DNA of 64,000 bases, taken from NCBI GenBank assembly GCA_003161435.1, contig PMOS01000043.1:1-64000 (forward strand), in the 5' to 3' direction. The notes beneath the pieces are model-generated. The model ran no database searches. It worked only from the letters and a program-made list of their open reading frames with translations, and was not told where the DNA came from. This DNA comes from Vulcanimicrobiota bacterium. GTDB taxonomy: Bacteria; Vulcanimicrobiota; Vulcanimicrobiia; Vulcanimicrobiales; Vulcanimicrobiaceae. Shown in pieces: positions 24,148-32,641 of this stretch. Position numbers and translations under genes: made by a program. The stretch's first letter is position 1, and the number at the start of each line of letters is the position of its first letter.

Positions 24148-25620
24148 TTGTCTCTTCGCCTCCACGGTACGATCGCGCTCGCATTCGCCGTACCGCTCGT
24201 CGTGTTGCTCACCTCGGTGCGAACCTCGGTCGGTTTCTGGGACACCGCCGATCTGCAGACCGTGGCGTGGATCGCCGGGATCCCGTACCCGACCGGTTTT
24301 CCGGGCTACGTCGTGCTGGGCTGGCTGTGGACGCACGTCGTGCCGTTCGCATCGGTGGCGGCGCGCTTGAACGCCCTGTCGGCTATCGCGATCTCGGTCG
24401 GTTCGGCGTCGATCGCTGCACTCGCGTTGCTGTTCGACGTCGTCCCGCTGATCGCGGTTCTGGGCGGTTGGACGTTTGCCTTCGCGCACGTGGTGTGGCT
24501 ACGCGGAACGTACGCCGACGTCCATCCGGTCGGTTTCGCGGTGGCGTTCGTCGCGTTTGCGCTCGCCGCCGGCTGGACGCTGCGCGGCGATGCGCGCGCG
24601 CTGGTGAGCGCGATCCTGCTGGCCGGGTTCGCCGTTGCGATCGACAACACGACGGTGCTGATCCTGGCCGGCGGCGTGGTCGCGTCGCTCGGTCGTCGGT
24701 GGCCCTGGCGGGGGACGGTTTCCGCCGCGGCCGTCGCGCTGGTGATCGTCGCCACCGCGTACGCCTATCTGCCGTTGCGCAGCGCGTACGTGACCGCGCA
24801 CCGTCTCGATCCCACGCTCGCGCTCGGTCTGCCGCCGGGCCGGCCGTTCTGGGACGACCACCACCCGGCGACGGCGGCGGGGTTTCACGCCCTCGTCGAG
24901 GGCACCGAGTGGGGACCGGGTGAGACGCTCGGCCACGTCGTCTCGCCGGCCGCGCTGCGCGCCGCCGTCGACCGTTTCGGCGTCGAGGTCGGCGACGACG
25001 AGCCGCAAGGCCTCATCGTCGCCGCCTTGGTGGGGCTCGGTTTTATCGCGGCCCGCGCGCCGCCGATCGCCATCGGGCTCGTGCTCGCCGCGCTCTTGCC
25101 CGCGCTGTTCGGCGCTTCGTATCCGGCTGAGGCCGACCCCGAGCGCTACGTCTTCACCGCGTATGCCGTCGGTGCGCTCGGGGTCGCGGTCGCGGCCGAC
25201 CGCACCGTGCGCGCGTTCGGACGCGACGCGCCGACGACGGCGCTCGCCGTCGTGATGTCGCTGCTCTTGATCGCCGTCGCGCGCGACGTCGTGCGCGCCC
25301 GCGATCTGTATGCGGTGCGCGCCGACACGTCCGCACAGGCGCTCGGAGCCCGTGTCGTCGCCAGCACGCGTGACGGTGCGGTCATCCTCGCGCCGTGGGA
25401 CTGGGCCACGCCGCTCGCCTACCGCGCCTACGTCGAGCGCCGCTTCGGCCGGCGCATTCTCGTGTGCGCGCTGCCGCGGGATTACATCGAGGATTATGCC
25501 GGCTGGTCGCGCGACCGCCAGGTCGCCATTCTGTCCGAGGGGCTGCCGAACGTGCCGGGGTATCGCTTTCGACTGCTCAGCGACGGGGCGCCGCAAGTGT
25601 ACGAGATCGTGTCGCCGTGA
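24148..25620 (+). CDS. polytopic membrane protein, DUF2723/PMT-like
   Basis: The 490-residue protein has about 10-11 transmembrane helices. The loop FWDTADLQTVAWIAGIPYPT followed by GFPGYVVLGWLWTHVVPF matches the DUF2723 family, which is related to GT-C glycosyltransferases using polyprenyl-linked sugars. The acidic Asp in WDTAD stands where the catalytic Asp of GT-C enzymes is expected. The start is TTG 24148 (LSLRLHGTIALAFAV). The next membrane protein overlaps by 4 bp. The substrate cannot be read from sequence. Confidence 0.78.
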   Translation: MSLRLHGTIALAFAVPLVVLLTSVRTSVGFWDTADLQTVAWIAGIPYPTGFPGYVVLGWLWTHVVPFASVAARLNALSAIAISVGSASIAALALLFDVVPLIAVLGGWTFAFAHVVWLRGTYADVHPVGFAVAFVAFALAAGWTLRGDARALVSAILLAGFAVAIDNTTVLILAGGVVASLGRRWPWRGTVSAAAVALVIVATAYAYLPLRSAYVTAHRLDPTLALGLPPGRPFWDDHHPATAAGFHALVEGTEWGPGETLGHVVSPAALRAAVDRFGVEVGDDEPQGLIVAALVGLGFIAARAPPIAIGLVLAALLPALFGASYPAEADPERYVFTAYAVGALGVAVAADRTVRAFGRDAPTTALAVVMSLLLIAVARDVVRARDLYAVRADTSAQALGARVVASTRDGAVILAPWDWATPLAYRAYVERRFGRRILVCALPRDYIEDYAGWSRDRQVAILSEGLPNVPGYRFRLLSDGAPQVYEIVSP

Positions 25621-26786
25621 ACGCGCTGCTCGCCGGGCTGCTCGGCGCCATCGTCGCGCTGCTGTTCGCGCACGGACGCACGACGCCGTACGACAACTAC
25701 GTTCTGCTGGCGTACTCGCTGCTGCACGCCCACACGATCTGGATCGACCCGGTCTGGCCCGACCGGTCGATCGACGCGATCCTGTTCGAGGGTCACCGCT
25801 ACGTCGTCAACGATCCGGTTCCCGCGCTGCTCGTGCTGCCGCTCGTCGTCATCAGCGGGCTCGCGGCCAATCAAACGCTGCTGGCGTGTCTGCTGTGCGG
25901 CGTCGCGACCGGCGCGGCTTGGGCGTTGCTCGAGCGCATCGGCGTGACGGATCGGACGACCATCTGGCTGGTCGTCTTCTTCTTGGCCGGCACCGACTTG
26001 CTATGGTGCTCGATGCTCGGGGACGTGTGGTTCATCGCGCAGACGTCGGCGGTCGCGTTCATGCTGCTCGCGCTCTGCGAGCTGGCCGGGAAACGGCGCG
26101 GCTGGCTCGTCGCGCTCTGGTTCGCGCTCGCCCTGGGCTCGCGCTTCACCCTCGTCATGGCGCTGCCGGTGATGCTATGGTGGGCGTACGACGGGTTTCT
26201 CGTGCGCGCCCGCGATCCGCGCCGGGTGCTGGCATTCGCGGCGACGCTGATCCCGTTCTTCGTCGTCTGGGTCGCGTACAACGAGGCGCGTTGGCACGTC
26301 CCGTGGGACGCCGGCCATACCATCTTCTACCATCAGGATCCGTACATGGGGTCGCCGGACGGTTCGCCCTTCGGGCTCGAGAACGTGCTGGGCGAGCTCT
26401 ACTCGTTGTTCGTCGTACCGCCCCAACGGCTGCACGCGTTTCCGTACCTTCGACCGCTGGACTTCGGAACCGCGTTGTGGTTCACCAGCCCGGCCTTGGT
26501 GCTGGCGTTTTTCGCGCGCCGTCCCGTCCGGCTGGTCCTCTCGCTGTGGTTGGCGGTCGCGCTGGTGGCAGGACCGACGCTGCTCTACTATGCGAACGGC
26601 GGCTCGCAATTCGGGATGCGCCACGCGCTCGACTTCGCGCCGTTCTTGCTCGCGCTGATGGGGCTCGCGGTCCGCGAGGGTTTGGGCGCTATCTGGATTG
26701 CGGGCCGGGCCTTGATTGCTTGGAGCGTCGCCGCCGGCGTGTGGGGTTGCTGGTATTGGAACACGTTCGTACGGCCGGGCACCTAG
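25617..26786 (+). CDS. polytopic membrane protein, GT-C-like, unknown substrate
   Basis: This 389-residue protein starts at GTG 25617, overlapping the previous stop. It has about ten transmembrane helices and an early luminal loop, HGRTTPYDNYVLLAYSLLHA then DRSIDAILFEGHRYVVNDP. That layout (acidic residue between helices 1 and 2) resembles GT-C glycosyltransferases and related hypothetical proteins. FGMRHALDFAPFLLALMGLA near the end is also commonly seen there. It probably works with the DUF2723-like partner in glycan or lipid modification. Confidence 0.7.
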   Translation: MNALLAGLLGAIVALLFAHGRTTPYDNYVLLAYSLLHAHTIWIDPVWPDRSIDAILFEGHRYVVNDPVPALLVLPLVVISGLAANQTLLACLLCGVATGAAWALLERIGVTDRTTIWLVVFFLAGTDLLWCSMLGDVWFIAQTSAVAFMLLALCELAGKRRGWLVALWFALALGSRFTLVMALPVMLWWAYDGFLVRARDPRRVLAFAATLIPFFVVWVAYNEARWHVPWDAGHTIFYHQDPYMGSPDGSPFGLENVLGELYSLFVVPPQRLHAFPYLRPLDFGTALWFTSPALVLAFFARRPVRLVLSLWLAVALVAGPTLLYYANGGSQFGMRHALDFAPFLLALMGLAVREGLGAIWIAGRALIAWSVAAGVWGCWYWNTFVRPGT

Positions 26787-26814
26787 TGTCCGGCGCGTCC
26801 ACCCCAAAACCGGG

Positions 26815-26842
26815 GGTTGGGTTCGGGCGATTTCCTGGGTAA
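26815..26842 (+). promoter_or_regulatory. possible SigB/SigF-type promoter
   Basis: GGTTGG (26815-26820) and GGGTAA (26837-26842) are 16 bases apart. This resembles the GTTT-N14-16-GGGTA promoters recognised by SigB/SigF-type factors, one of which is encoded at 11931-12758. It lies 35 bases before the small membrane protein that heads the NHEJ run. The match is by eye and not unique. Confidence 0.35.
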
Positions 26843-26876
26843 CGATGACTCCACGACACTGCGGGAGATGCAACGA

Positions 26877-27110
26877 ATGGAAGAACGAAACATTACGGTC
26901 GACCGCGAGAACGGGGGCTCCCTCGCGACGTTCAGCTTGGTTGCGGTCATCGTGGTGGTGGCATTGATCGCGCTGTTCGTATGGCAACCCTGGAATCAAA
27001 CGACGCGCACCAACGGCACCGGCACGACGGTCACCACGCCGGCCGGCCCCGGCGGGACGACGTCCGGCTCTTCGACGACCACGACCACGACCACAGGAGG
27101 TACCCACTGA
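26877..27110 (+). CDS. small membrane protein with Thr/Gly-rich tail
   Basis: This 77-residue protein has one transmembrane helix (TFSLVAVIVVVALIALFVWQ) followed by an external tail of Thr, Gly and Ser (TTVTTPAGPGGTTSG). Starts at ATG 26868 and 26877 are both possible. The second has GGGAG at a usable distance and is chosen. The stop overlaps the next ATG. Function unknown. Small stress-induced envelope proteins often look like this. Confidence 0.65.
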   Translation: MEERNITVDRENGGSLATFSLVAVIVVVALIALFVWQPWNQTTRTNGTGTTVTTPAGPGGTTSGSSTTTTTTTGGTH

Positions 27111-27340
27111 TGGAACGGACCGATCGCGACACCGTCAATACGCTCAAAGCCGACACGAAGGACGCGCTCGACGAAGCGAAGCATCGCGTCAAAGCCGGCG
27201 GCGAGAAAGTCAACCGCGCCGTGCAAGGCGACGAGATGCCGCTGGGCGACCGCGTCGCATCGCACGTCAAGGAAGCCGGTCACGAGATGAAGGCCGGGAT
27301 CGACAAAGCCAAGCGCGAGACGCGCGACGAAGGGATCTGA
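27110..27340 (+). CDS. small hydrophilic helical protein, stress-type
   Basis: This 76-residue charged protein starts at ATG 27110 with AGGAGG at 27096-27100 in front. It consists of amphipathic helix sequence rich in Lys, Glu, Asp and Ala (KDALDEAKHRVKAGGEKVNR, HEMKAGIDKAKRETRDEG). It resembles CsbD-like or LEA-like stress proteins in composition, but no signature is clear. It lies between a small membrane protein and the NHEJ genes. Confidence 0.65.
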   Translation: MERTDRDTVNTLKADTKDALDEAKHRVKAGGEKVNRAVQGDEMPLGDRVASHVKEAGHEMKAGIDKAKRETRDEGI

Positions 27341-27347
27341 CGCCGAG

Positions 27348-28997
27348 CTGAAGAGTCCGACGAAACGGCTCGCCGAGTACGTCCGTAAACGGGACTTCTC
27401 GGCGACGCCCGAACCCAGCGGCGAGAAAAAGAAGCGGGCTTCTTCCAAGAAGCTCCGCTTCGTCGTGCAAGAGCACCGCGCGACGCGTCTTCATTGGGAC
27501 TTTCGCTTGGAAGCGGCCGGCGTGATGCCGTCGTGGGCGGTGACCAAAGGTCCGACGATGGTCGCCGGCGAGAAGCGGCTCGCGATGCAGACCGAGGATC
27601 ACCCGATGGACTATCGCACCTTCGAAGGGGTGATCCCGGACGGGAACTACGGCGCGGGCGAAGTCATCGTGTGGGACGAGGGCTTCTACCGCTTGTTCGA
27701 GGGTGACGATCCGGTCGAGCAGATCGCCAAAGGCAAGCTGAAGATCATCCTCGAGGGTCACAAGCTCAAAGGGCTGTTCACGCTGGTGAAGATGAAGCCG
27801 CGTGATGGCGAGCACGGCAAGCCCTGGCTGCTGTTCAAGGACCACGACGAGTTCGAAGATCCGAACTGGAAGGTCGAGGACCACGCCGAGAGCGTCAAGA
27901 CCGGCAAGACGCTCGCGCAGCTGCAGCAGTCGCGCAAAGACGCGCCGATCTGGAAGAGCAACCGCTCCGCGGCGCCCGACGGCACCGCCGTCAAGCGCGC
28001 CGCACGCGCGAAGGCCGCCAACGCCGATCCGATTCCGCGCGACGTCAAGCCGATGCTCACCACGCTGGTCGACAAACCGTTCGACGACGATCGCTGGCTC
28101 TTCGAGCTGAAGTGGGACGGCTACCGTGCGATCGCGGTCGTCGAGCAGCAGACGCTCACGCTGACGTCGCGCAACGGCAAGGACCTGCTGCACCAGTTCC
28201 GCGAGATGGCGTCGCTGGCCGGCGCGTTCCGCTCGATCCCGGTCGTCGTCGACGGCGAGCTGTGCGTCCTCGACGATCAAGGCCGGCCCGATTTTCAAGC
28301 GCTGCAATCGCGTGACAAGCCGGAGGCGCGCGGCCTCAAACGCCGCAAGCCTTCGCCGGTCACGTTCGTCGTGTTCGACCTGCTCTACGCCGACGGCCGC
28401 GATCTTCGTGCGCGCCCGCTCGAAGAGCGCAAGCGGCTGCTCGAGGAGATCGTGGTCCCGGACCGCGGCGTGCTCTACTCCAAGCACGTGCTCGGCAAGG
28501 GGCTCGCGCTGTTCGACTTGGCCGAGCAGCGCGGCCTCGAAGGAATCGTCGGCAAGGTGCGCACGTCGCCGTACCGTTCGATTCGCTCGCGCGAATGGGT
28601 GAAGATCAAGATCAAGCGGCGCCAAGAGTTCGTGATCGGCGGATGGACCGAGCCGCGCGGCAGCCGCAAGGAATTCGGTGCGCTGCTGGTCGGCTACTAC
28701 GACGGCGGCGAGCTCAAGTATGCCGGCCACGTCGGAACGGGCTTCGACGCGAAGCGTCTGCGCGAGCTGATGGCAAAGCTCGAGCCACTCGAGCGCAAGA
28801 CGTCGCCGTTCGTCGACGCGCCCAAAACGAACACGCCGGCGCATTGGGTCAAGCCGCAGCTCGTGGGCGAGGTCGCGTTCGCCGAATGGACGCGCGAAGG
28901 GATTCTGCGCCAGCCGGTGTTCATCGGCTTGCGCATCGACAAGGATGCGCTCAACGTCGTGCGCGAGCGCGAGCAGCGTGCGGATCCTGACGCGTGA
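27348..28997 (+). CDS. ligD: LigD: 3'-phosphoesterase plus ATP-dependent DNA ligase
   Basis: The product combines the NHEJ end-trimming phosphoesterase (RLAEYVRKRDFSATPEPSG, QEHRATRLHWDFRLE, GVIPDGNYGAGEV) and an ATP-dependent ligase. The ligase has the nucleotidyl lysine in ELKWDGYRA, then DGELCVLD, VFDLLYADG, EGIVGKV and EWVKIKIK, plus an OB-fold end. The first ATG/GTG/TTG in frame is GTG 27465, but conserved phosphoesterase sequence begins about 100 bases earlier at 27357. CTG 27348 is the only plausible start seen there, so the first residue is uncertain. The polymerase domain is a separate gene just downstream. Confidence 0.93.
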   Translation: MKSPTKRLAEYVRKRDFSATPEPSGEKKKRASSKKLRFVVQEHRATRLHWDFRLEAAGVMPSWAVTKGPTMVAGEKRLAMQTEDHPMDYRTFEGVIPDGNYGAGEVIVWDEGFYRLFEGDDPVEQIAKGKLKIILEGHKLKGLFTLVKMKPRDGEHGKPWLLFKDHDEFEDPNWKVEDHAESVKTGKTLAQLQQSRKDAPIWKSNRSAAPDGTAVKRAARAKAANADPIPRDVKPMLTTLVDKPFDDDRWLFELKWDGYRAIAVVEQQTLTLTSRNGKDLLHQFREMASLAGAFRSIPVVVDGELCVLDDQGRPDFQALQSRDKPEARGLKRRKPSPVTFVVFDLLYADGRDLRARPLEERKRLLEEIVVPDRGVLYSKHVLGKGLALFDLAEQRGLEGIVGKVRTSPYRSIRSREWVKIKIKRRQEFVIGGWTEPRGSRKEFGALLVGYYDGGELKYAGHVGTGFDAKRLRELMAKLEPLERKTSPFVDAPKTNTPAHWVKPQLVGEVAFAEWTREGILRQPVFIGLRIDKDALNVVREREQRADPDA

Positions 28998-29021
28998 TGG
29001 CGGCAAGGCGTAGGATGGGTC

Positions 29022-29984
29022 GTGGCGCGTAAATCGGCGGAGACGGCGGTTGTCGTCGACGGTCAGAGCGTGAAGCTGACCAATCAGGACAAGGTGCTGT
29101 TTCCGGCGGACGGGTACACGAAGGGCGATTTGGTCGCGTACTATCGCGCGGTCGCGCCGGCGATCTTGCCGTACTTGCGCGATAACCCGTTGACGATGGA
29201 ACGATATCCTGACGGGATCGACGTCGCGCGTGGGATTTGGGAGAAGCAGCTGCCGAAGTACGCGCCGGACTGGGTGAACCGCGCGACGATCGCGCCGTCG
29301 ACCGGGGAGCCGCGCAAGGTCACCTACGTCGTCTGCGACGACGAAGCGACGCTGGTGTGGGTCGCCAACCTGGCGGCGATCACGCTGCACATCTGGTACT
29401 CGCGCGTCACGACGATCGACGTCCCCGACGTCATCCTGCTCGACCTCGATCCGGGGGAGCGCTGCCCGCTCGCGCGGTTGGCGAAGGTCGCGCTCGCGTT
29501 TCGCGAGGAACTCGGCAACGTTGGGATCGTGCCGGTCGTGAAGACGACCGGCGGGATGGGGTTGCACGTGATCGTCCCGCTCGAACCGCGCTACGACTAT
29601 GACGTCGCGAAGGCGTTTGCCGAGCTGGCGGCCCGGCGCGTGCATACCGTGTTGCCCAAGGACACCACCCTCGAGCGCACGATCGCGCGCCGGCCGGACG
29701 ACGTCGTGTATCTGGACTGGGTGCAGGTCGGCAAAGGGAAGACGTACGTCGCGCCGTTCTCCGTGCGGGCCCGGGACGGCGCGCCGGTATCGATGCCGCT
29801 GGCTTGGGCGGACGTCGAGGCCATGCGCCGCAAGCGCGCCCCCGAGACGACCCGTGAGATGCGCCGCTGGTCGATCGCCAACGTCCCGGGACTGCTCGCC
29901 GAGCACGGTGACCCGTGGAAAAACGAGGGGTGGACGCCCCATGCGCTCGAAGGCGCCCTGACAAAGGCTCGCTCCCTTTGGTGA
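29022..29984 (+). CDS. ligD: LigD polymerase domain (primase-like NHEJ polymerase)
   Basis: This 320-residue stand-alone PolDom of the archaeo-eukaryotic primase family fills gaps with ribonucleotides during end joining. The catalytic Asp pair is in ILLDLDPGERC. The third metal ligand is probably in VYLDWVQVGKGKTYVAPFS. TTGGMGLHVIVPL carries the binding His. The start is GTG 29022 (VARKSAETAVVVDG, then VKLTNQDKVLFPADG). It lies 25 bases after the PE-ligase gene and 33 before ku. Confidence 0.93.
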   Translation: MARKSAETAVVVDGQSVKLTNQDKVLFPADGYTKGDLVAYYRAVAPAILPYLRDNPLTMERYPDGIDVARGIWEKQLPKYAPDWVNRATIAPSTGEPRKVTYVVCDDEATLVWVANLAAITLHIWYSRVTTIDVPDVILLDLDPGERCPLARLAKVALAFREELGNVGIVPVVKTTGGMGLHVIVPLEPRYDYDVAKAFAELAARRVHTVLPKDTTLERTIARRPDDVVYLDWVQVGKGKTYVAPFSVRARDGAPVSMPLAWADVEAMRRKRAPETTREMRRWSIANVPGLLAEHGDPWKNEGWTPHALEGALTKARSLW

Positions 29985-30017
29985 GTTCGGCCTTCGCGCG
30001 GAGGGAATGAAGCAGTC

Positions 30018-30932
30018 ATGGCACACGCGATCTGGTCCGGTGCGATCAACTTCGGACTCGTCACGATCCCGGTCAAGCTCTACACGGCGGTTCGCACGAA
30101 CGATCTGCGCTTCAACTTTCTGCACAAGAAAGACAAGGGACGCATCTTCAACGAGCGCCATTGCAGTGTCTGCGACGAGAAGGTGGAGTATGCCGACCTC
30201 CTGCGCGGCTACGAGTACGAGAAGGGCCACTACGTCACCGTCAGCGACGACGACCTCAAGGCGGTCCGGCCCGAGGCGACGCAGTCGGTTCAGATCGTCG
30301 AGTTCGTCGACCTCGACCAGATCAACCCGATGTTCTTCGACACTCCGTATTATCTCGAGCCCGAGAAGAAGGGCCGCCACGCGTACGCGCTGCTGCGCGA
30401 CGCGCTGTTCGACTCGGGGAAGGTCGCGATCGCCAGCGTCGTGATCCGCTCCCGCGAGCACCTCGCCGCGGTGAAGCCGAACGGCGCGGCGCTGGTGCTC
30501 GAGCTGATGCACTTCAGCGACGAGATGGTCGACCAGGGCAGCTTCGATTTCCCGGCGCTCAACGAGAAGGTCGCCGACGCCGAGAAGAAGGTCGCCAAGC
30601 TCCTCATCGACACGATGAGCAGCGACAAGTTCGACCCGGAGAACTTCCACGACAAGTACAAGGAAGACGTGCTCGCGATGATCGAGGCGCGCGCGAACGG
30701 CGAAGAGATCGAGGCCCCCGAAGTGCACCGCCCGGCGGCCACCAACGTGGTCAACCTGATGGACGTCTTGCAGCGCTCGATCGAGCAATCCAAAGCGCGC
30801 AAGAAGGGCGGCGCGGTCGACGACGACGCGGATGCGGAGGCCGACGAGAAGCCCGCCAAGCGCGGCGCGGCGAAAGCCAAGAAGACCGCCCCGACGACCG
30901 CGAAGCCGAAGCGCAAGAAGACAGCCGCCTAA
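30018..30932 (+). CDS. ku: DNA end-binding protein Ku
   Basis: Prokaryotic Ku forms a homodimeric ring on broken DNA ends and recruits LigD. The 304-residue product begins with MAHAIWSGAINFGLVTIPVK, the standard Ku start, and has the bridge and core beta-barrel regions (YADLLRGYEYEKGHYVTVSD, EKKGRHAYALLRDAL). It ends in a Lys/Ala-rich tail (about residues 280-304) of the type that aids DNA binding. It completes the PE-Lig, Pol, Ku operon. A REP-like repeat pair follows its stop. Confidence 0.96.
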   Translation: MAHAIWSGAINFGLVTIPVKLYTAVRTNDLRFNFLHKKDKGRIFNERHCSVCDEKVEYADLLRGYEYEKGHYVTVSDDDLKAVRPEATQSVQIVEFVDLDQINPMFFDTPYYLEPEKKGRHAYALLRDALFDSGKVAIASVVIRSREHLAAVKPNGAALVLELMHFSDEMVDQGSFDFPALNEKVADAEKKVAKLLIDTMSSDKFDPENFHDKYKEDVLAMIEARANGEEIEAPEVHRPAATNVVNLMDVLQRSIEQSKARKKGGAVDDDADAEADEKPAKRGAAKAKKTAPTTAKPKRKKTAA

Positions 30933-30944
30933 GCGGCCAAGTCT

Positions 30945-31042
30945 TGTCACACTGAGCTTGGCGAAGGGTCACGAACCGGTCGTGAACTTCATCGCGCGCG
31001 CGGGGCGCGATTTGTCGTTCCTTCGACTAGCTCAGGATGACG
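30945..31042. repeat. inverted pair of REP-like elements
   Basis: Copy A, TGTCACACTGAGCTTGGCGA onward (30945-30972), and copy B, GTTCCTTCGACTAGCTCAGG onward (31017-31042), are inverted versions of the widespread GTCATCCTGAGC..GTCGAAGGA type intergenic repeat. The pair occupies most of the space between ku and the zinc-ribbon gene. Related copies occur at 34083-34109, 34141-34164 and 56921-56946. Confidence 0.7.
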
Positions 31043-31048
31043 GCGGTT

Positions 31049-31468
31049 TTAGCGCTCGCGCGAGAAGCGGTTGCGGGCGGCGGGGCGGGCGAGATCGTCG
31101 TCGTCGGTTTCCTTGCGGTGACACGCGTCGCACGGCGTGTACTTATTCGGAATCGGATACGGCTTCTTGCTCCAACGGTAGGCCAGATCGTGCACCAGGT
31201 GAGCGCGCTTCTTGCACACCGGGCACACGAAGTGCTCGCCGCCGGCGAGCAACACCGGATCCTTCGTCGTCCAACTCTCGAGCGGGCCGGGGTAGTGCGG
31301 CCCGAGCCGCAAGAGCGCTTCGTAGCGCTCGCGCTGCGCCGCCGTCGCGTCGTTCTTCGCGACGGCCTCGTCCTCGACGCGCGCGCGACATTCCGGGCAG
31401 ATGGACTCGCGCAGCGTCCGTACGTCCTTGACCTCGCCGCAGCGCGTGCACCGGAACTCCAATGGCAT
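31049..31468 (-). CDS. double zinc-ribbon protein, unknown
   Basis: This 139-residue protein carries four CxxC pairs: RCTRCGEV, ICPECRAR, VCPVCKKR and CDACHRKE. That suggests two zinc ribbons separated by a helical stretch. WSKKPYPIPNKYTPCDACHR near the end is characteristic but I cannot assign a family. ATG 31468 faces the tartrate dehydrogenase-like gene, with about 74 bases between starts. It could bind nucleic acid or act as a small redox or metal adaptor. Confidence 0.6.
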   Translation of the reverse strand: MPLEFRCTRCGEVKDVRTLRESICPECRARVEDEAVAKNDATAAQRERYEALLRLGPHYPGPLESWTTKDPVLLAGGEHFVCPVCKKRAHLVHDLAYRWSKKPYPIPNKYTPCDACHRKETDDDDLARPAARNRFSRER

Positions 31469-31542
31469 CGAGCGCCCGTTCTTCGCGATCTCGGGACGTC
31501 CCGGCAGGGCTGACGAGCGATTCCAGGCGTATTCTCGCCGGT

Positions 31543-32616
31543 ATGGGCTCGTATCGCATCGCGGCTATCCCGGCGGACGGGATCGGACCTGAGGTCATTG
31601 ACGCCGGGGTCGAGGTGCTGCGCGCCCTCGAGCGGATCGATCCGGCCTTGCACCTCGAGGTCACGCGCTTTCCCTGGGGTTCGGACTACTACCGCGAGCA
31701 CGGCGTCATGATGCCGGCCGACGGGCTCGACGCGCTCCGCAGCTTCGACGCGATCTACTTCGGGGCGGTCGGCGATCGCGACGTCCCCGATCACATCACC
31801 TTATGGGGACTGCGGTTGGCGATCTGCCAACCGTTCGATCAGTACGCGAACGTACGGCCGACCCGCATCCTGCCCGGGTTGAGCAGCCCGCTGCGCGATT
31901 GCGCGCCGGGCGACCTCGACTGGGTGATCGTGCGCGAGAACAGCGAGGGCGAGTACGCCGGGATGGGCGGGCGCGCGCACCGCGGCCACGCAATCGAGGT
32001 CGGTACCGAGGTGGCCGTCTTCACTCGCGCCGGGGTCGAGCGCATCATCCGCTTCGCGTTCGAGCTCGCGCGCCTACGGCCGCGCAAGCATCTCACCGTC
32101 GTCACGAAATCAAACGCGCAACGCCATGGGATGGTGCTGTGGGACGAGGTCGCGGTCGAGGTCGCGCGCGACTATCCCGACGTGAAGTGGGACCGCGAGC
32201 TGGTCGACGCGATGACGGTGCGCATGGTCAACGCGCCCAAGAGCATCGACACGGTTGTCGCGACGAACCTGCACGCCGATATTCTGAGCGATCTGGCCGC
32301 GGCGCTGGCCGGCAGCATCGGCATTGCGCCGACGTCGAACCTCGACCCGTCGCGACGCTTTCCTTCGATGTTCGAGCCGATCCACGGTTCGGCGTTCGAC
32401 ATCGTCGGCAAAGGGATCGCCAACCCGATCGGCGCGTTCTGGACCGCCGTGATGATGCTCGAGCATCTCGGCGAAACCGACAACGCCGCGCGCCTCATGC
32501 GCGCGATCGAGCACGTCACGGCATCCGGCATTCGAACCCCAGACCTCGGCGGCACCGCCCGCACGACCGACGTCACCGCCGCAGTCTGCGAGACGCTCGC
32601 CGGGGCCCCGGCTTAG
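31543..32616 (+). CDS. tartrate dehydrogenase/decarboxylase-like (isocitrate/isopropylmalate dehydrogenase family)
   Basis: This 357-residue NAD-dependent beta-decarboxylating dehydrogenase starts at ATG 31543 (MGSYRIAAIPADGIGPEV). MMPADGLDALRSFDAIYFGA, GDRDVPDHITLWGLRL and FDQYANVRPTRILPG match tartrate/D-malate dehydrogenases more than LeuB. ATNLHADILSDLAA provides the metal aspartates and GSAFDIVGKGIANPIGAFW the cofactor region. It may oxidise tartrate, D-malate or a related 2-hydroxyacid. No leucine or TCA genes are adjacent. Confidence 0.85.
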   Translation: MGSYRIAAIPADGIGPEVIDAGVEVLRALERIDPALHLEVTRFPWGSDYYREHGVMMPADGLDALRSFDAIYFGAVGDRDVPDHITLWGLRLAICQPFDQYANVRPTRILPGLSSPLRDCAPGDLDWVIVRENSEGEYAGMGGRAHRGHAIEVGTEVAVFTRAGVERIIRFAFELARLRPRKHLTVVTKSNAQRHGMVLWDEVAVEVARDYPDVKWDRELVDAMTVRMVNAPKSIDTVVATNLHADILSDLAAALAGSIGIAPTSNLDPSRRFPSMFEPIHGSAFDIVGKGIANPIGAFWTAVMMLEHLGETDNAARLMRAIEHVTASGIRTPDLGGTARTTDVTAAVCETLAGAPA

Positions 32617-32641
32617 CGCGATCCGGGCGCACGATCGAACC

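Noticed and set aside
21889..24489. Long minus-strand frame spanning TonB, serA and the membrane protein gene
   Set aside because: It overlaps serA in another frame, has Arg/Ala-rich low-complexity translation and no recognisable domain.
27267..30950. A very long open frame on the minus strand opposite ligD, the polymerase gene and ku
   Set aside because: It is antisense to three well-recognised genes. The sequence is Arg/Asp/His-rich without family motifs, and such frames are expected from strong third-position GC bias.
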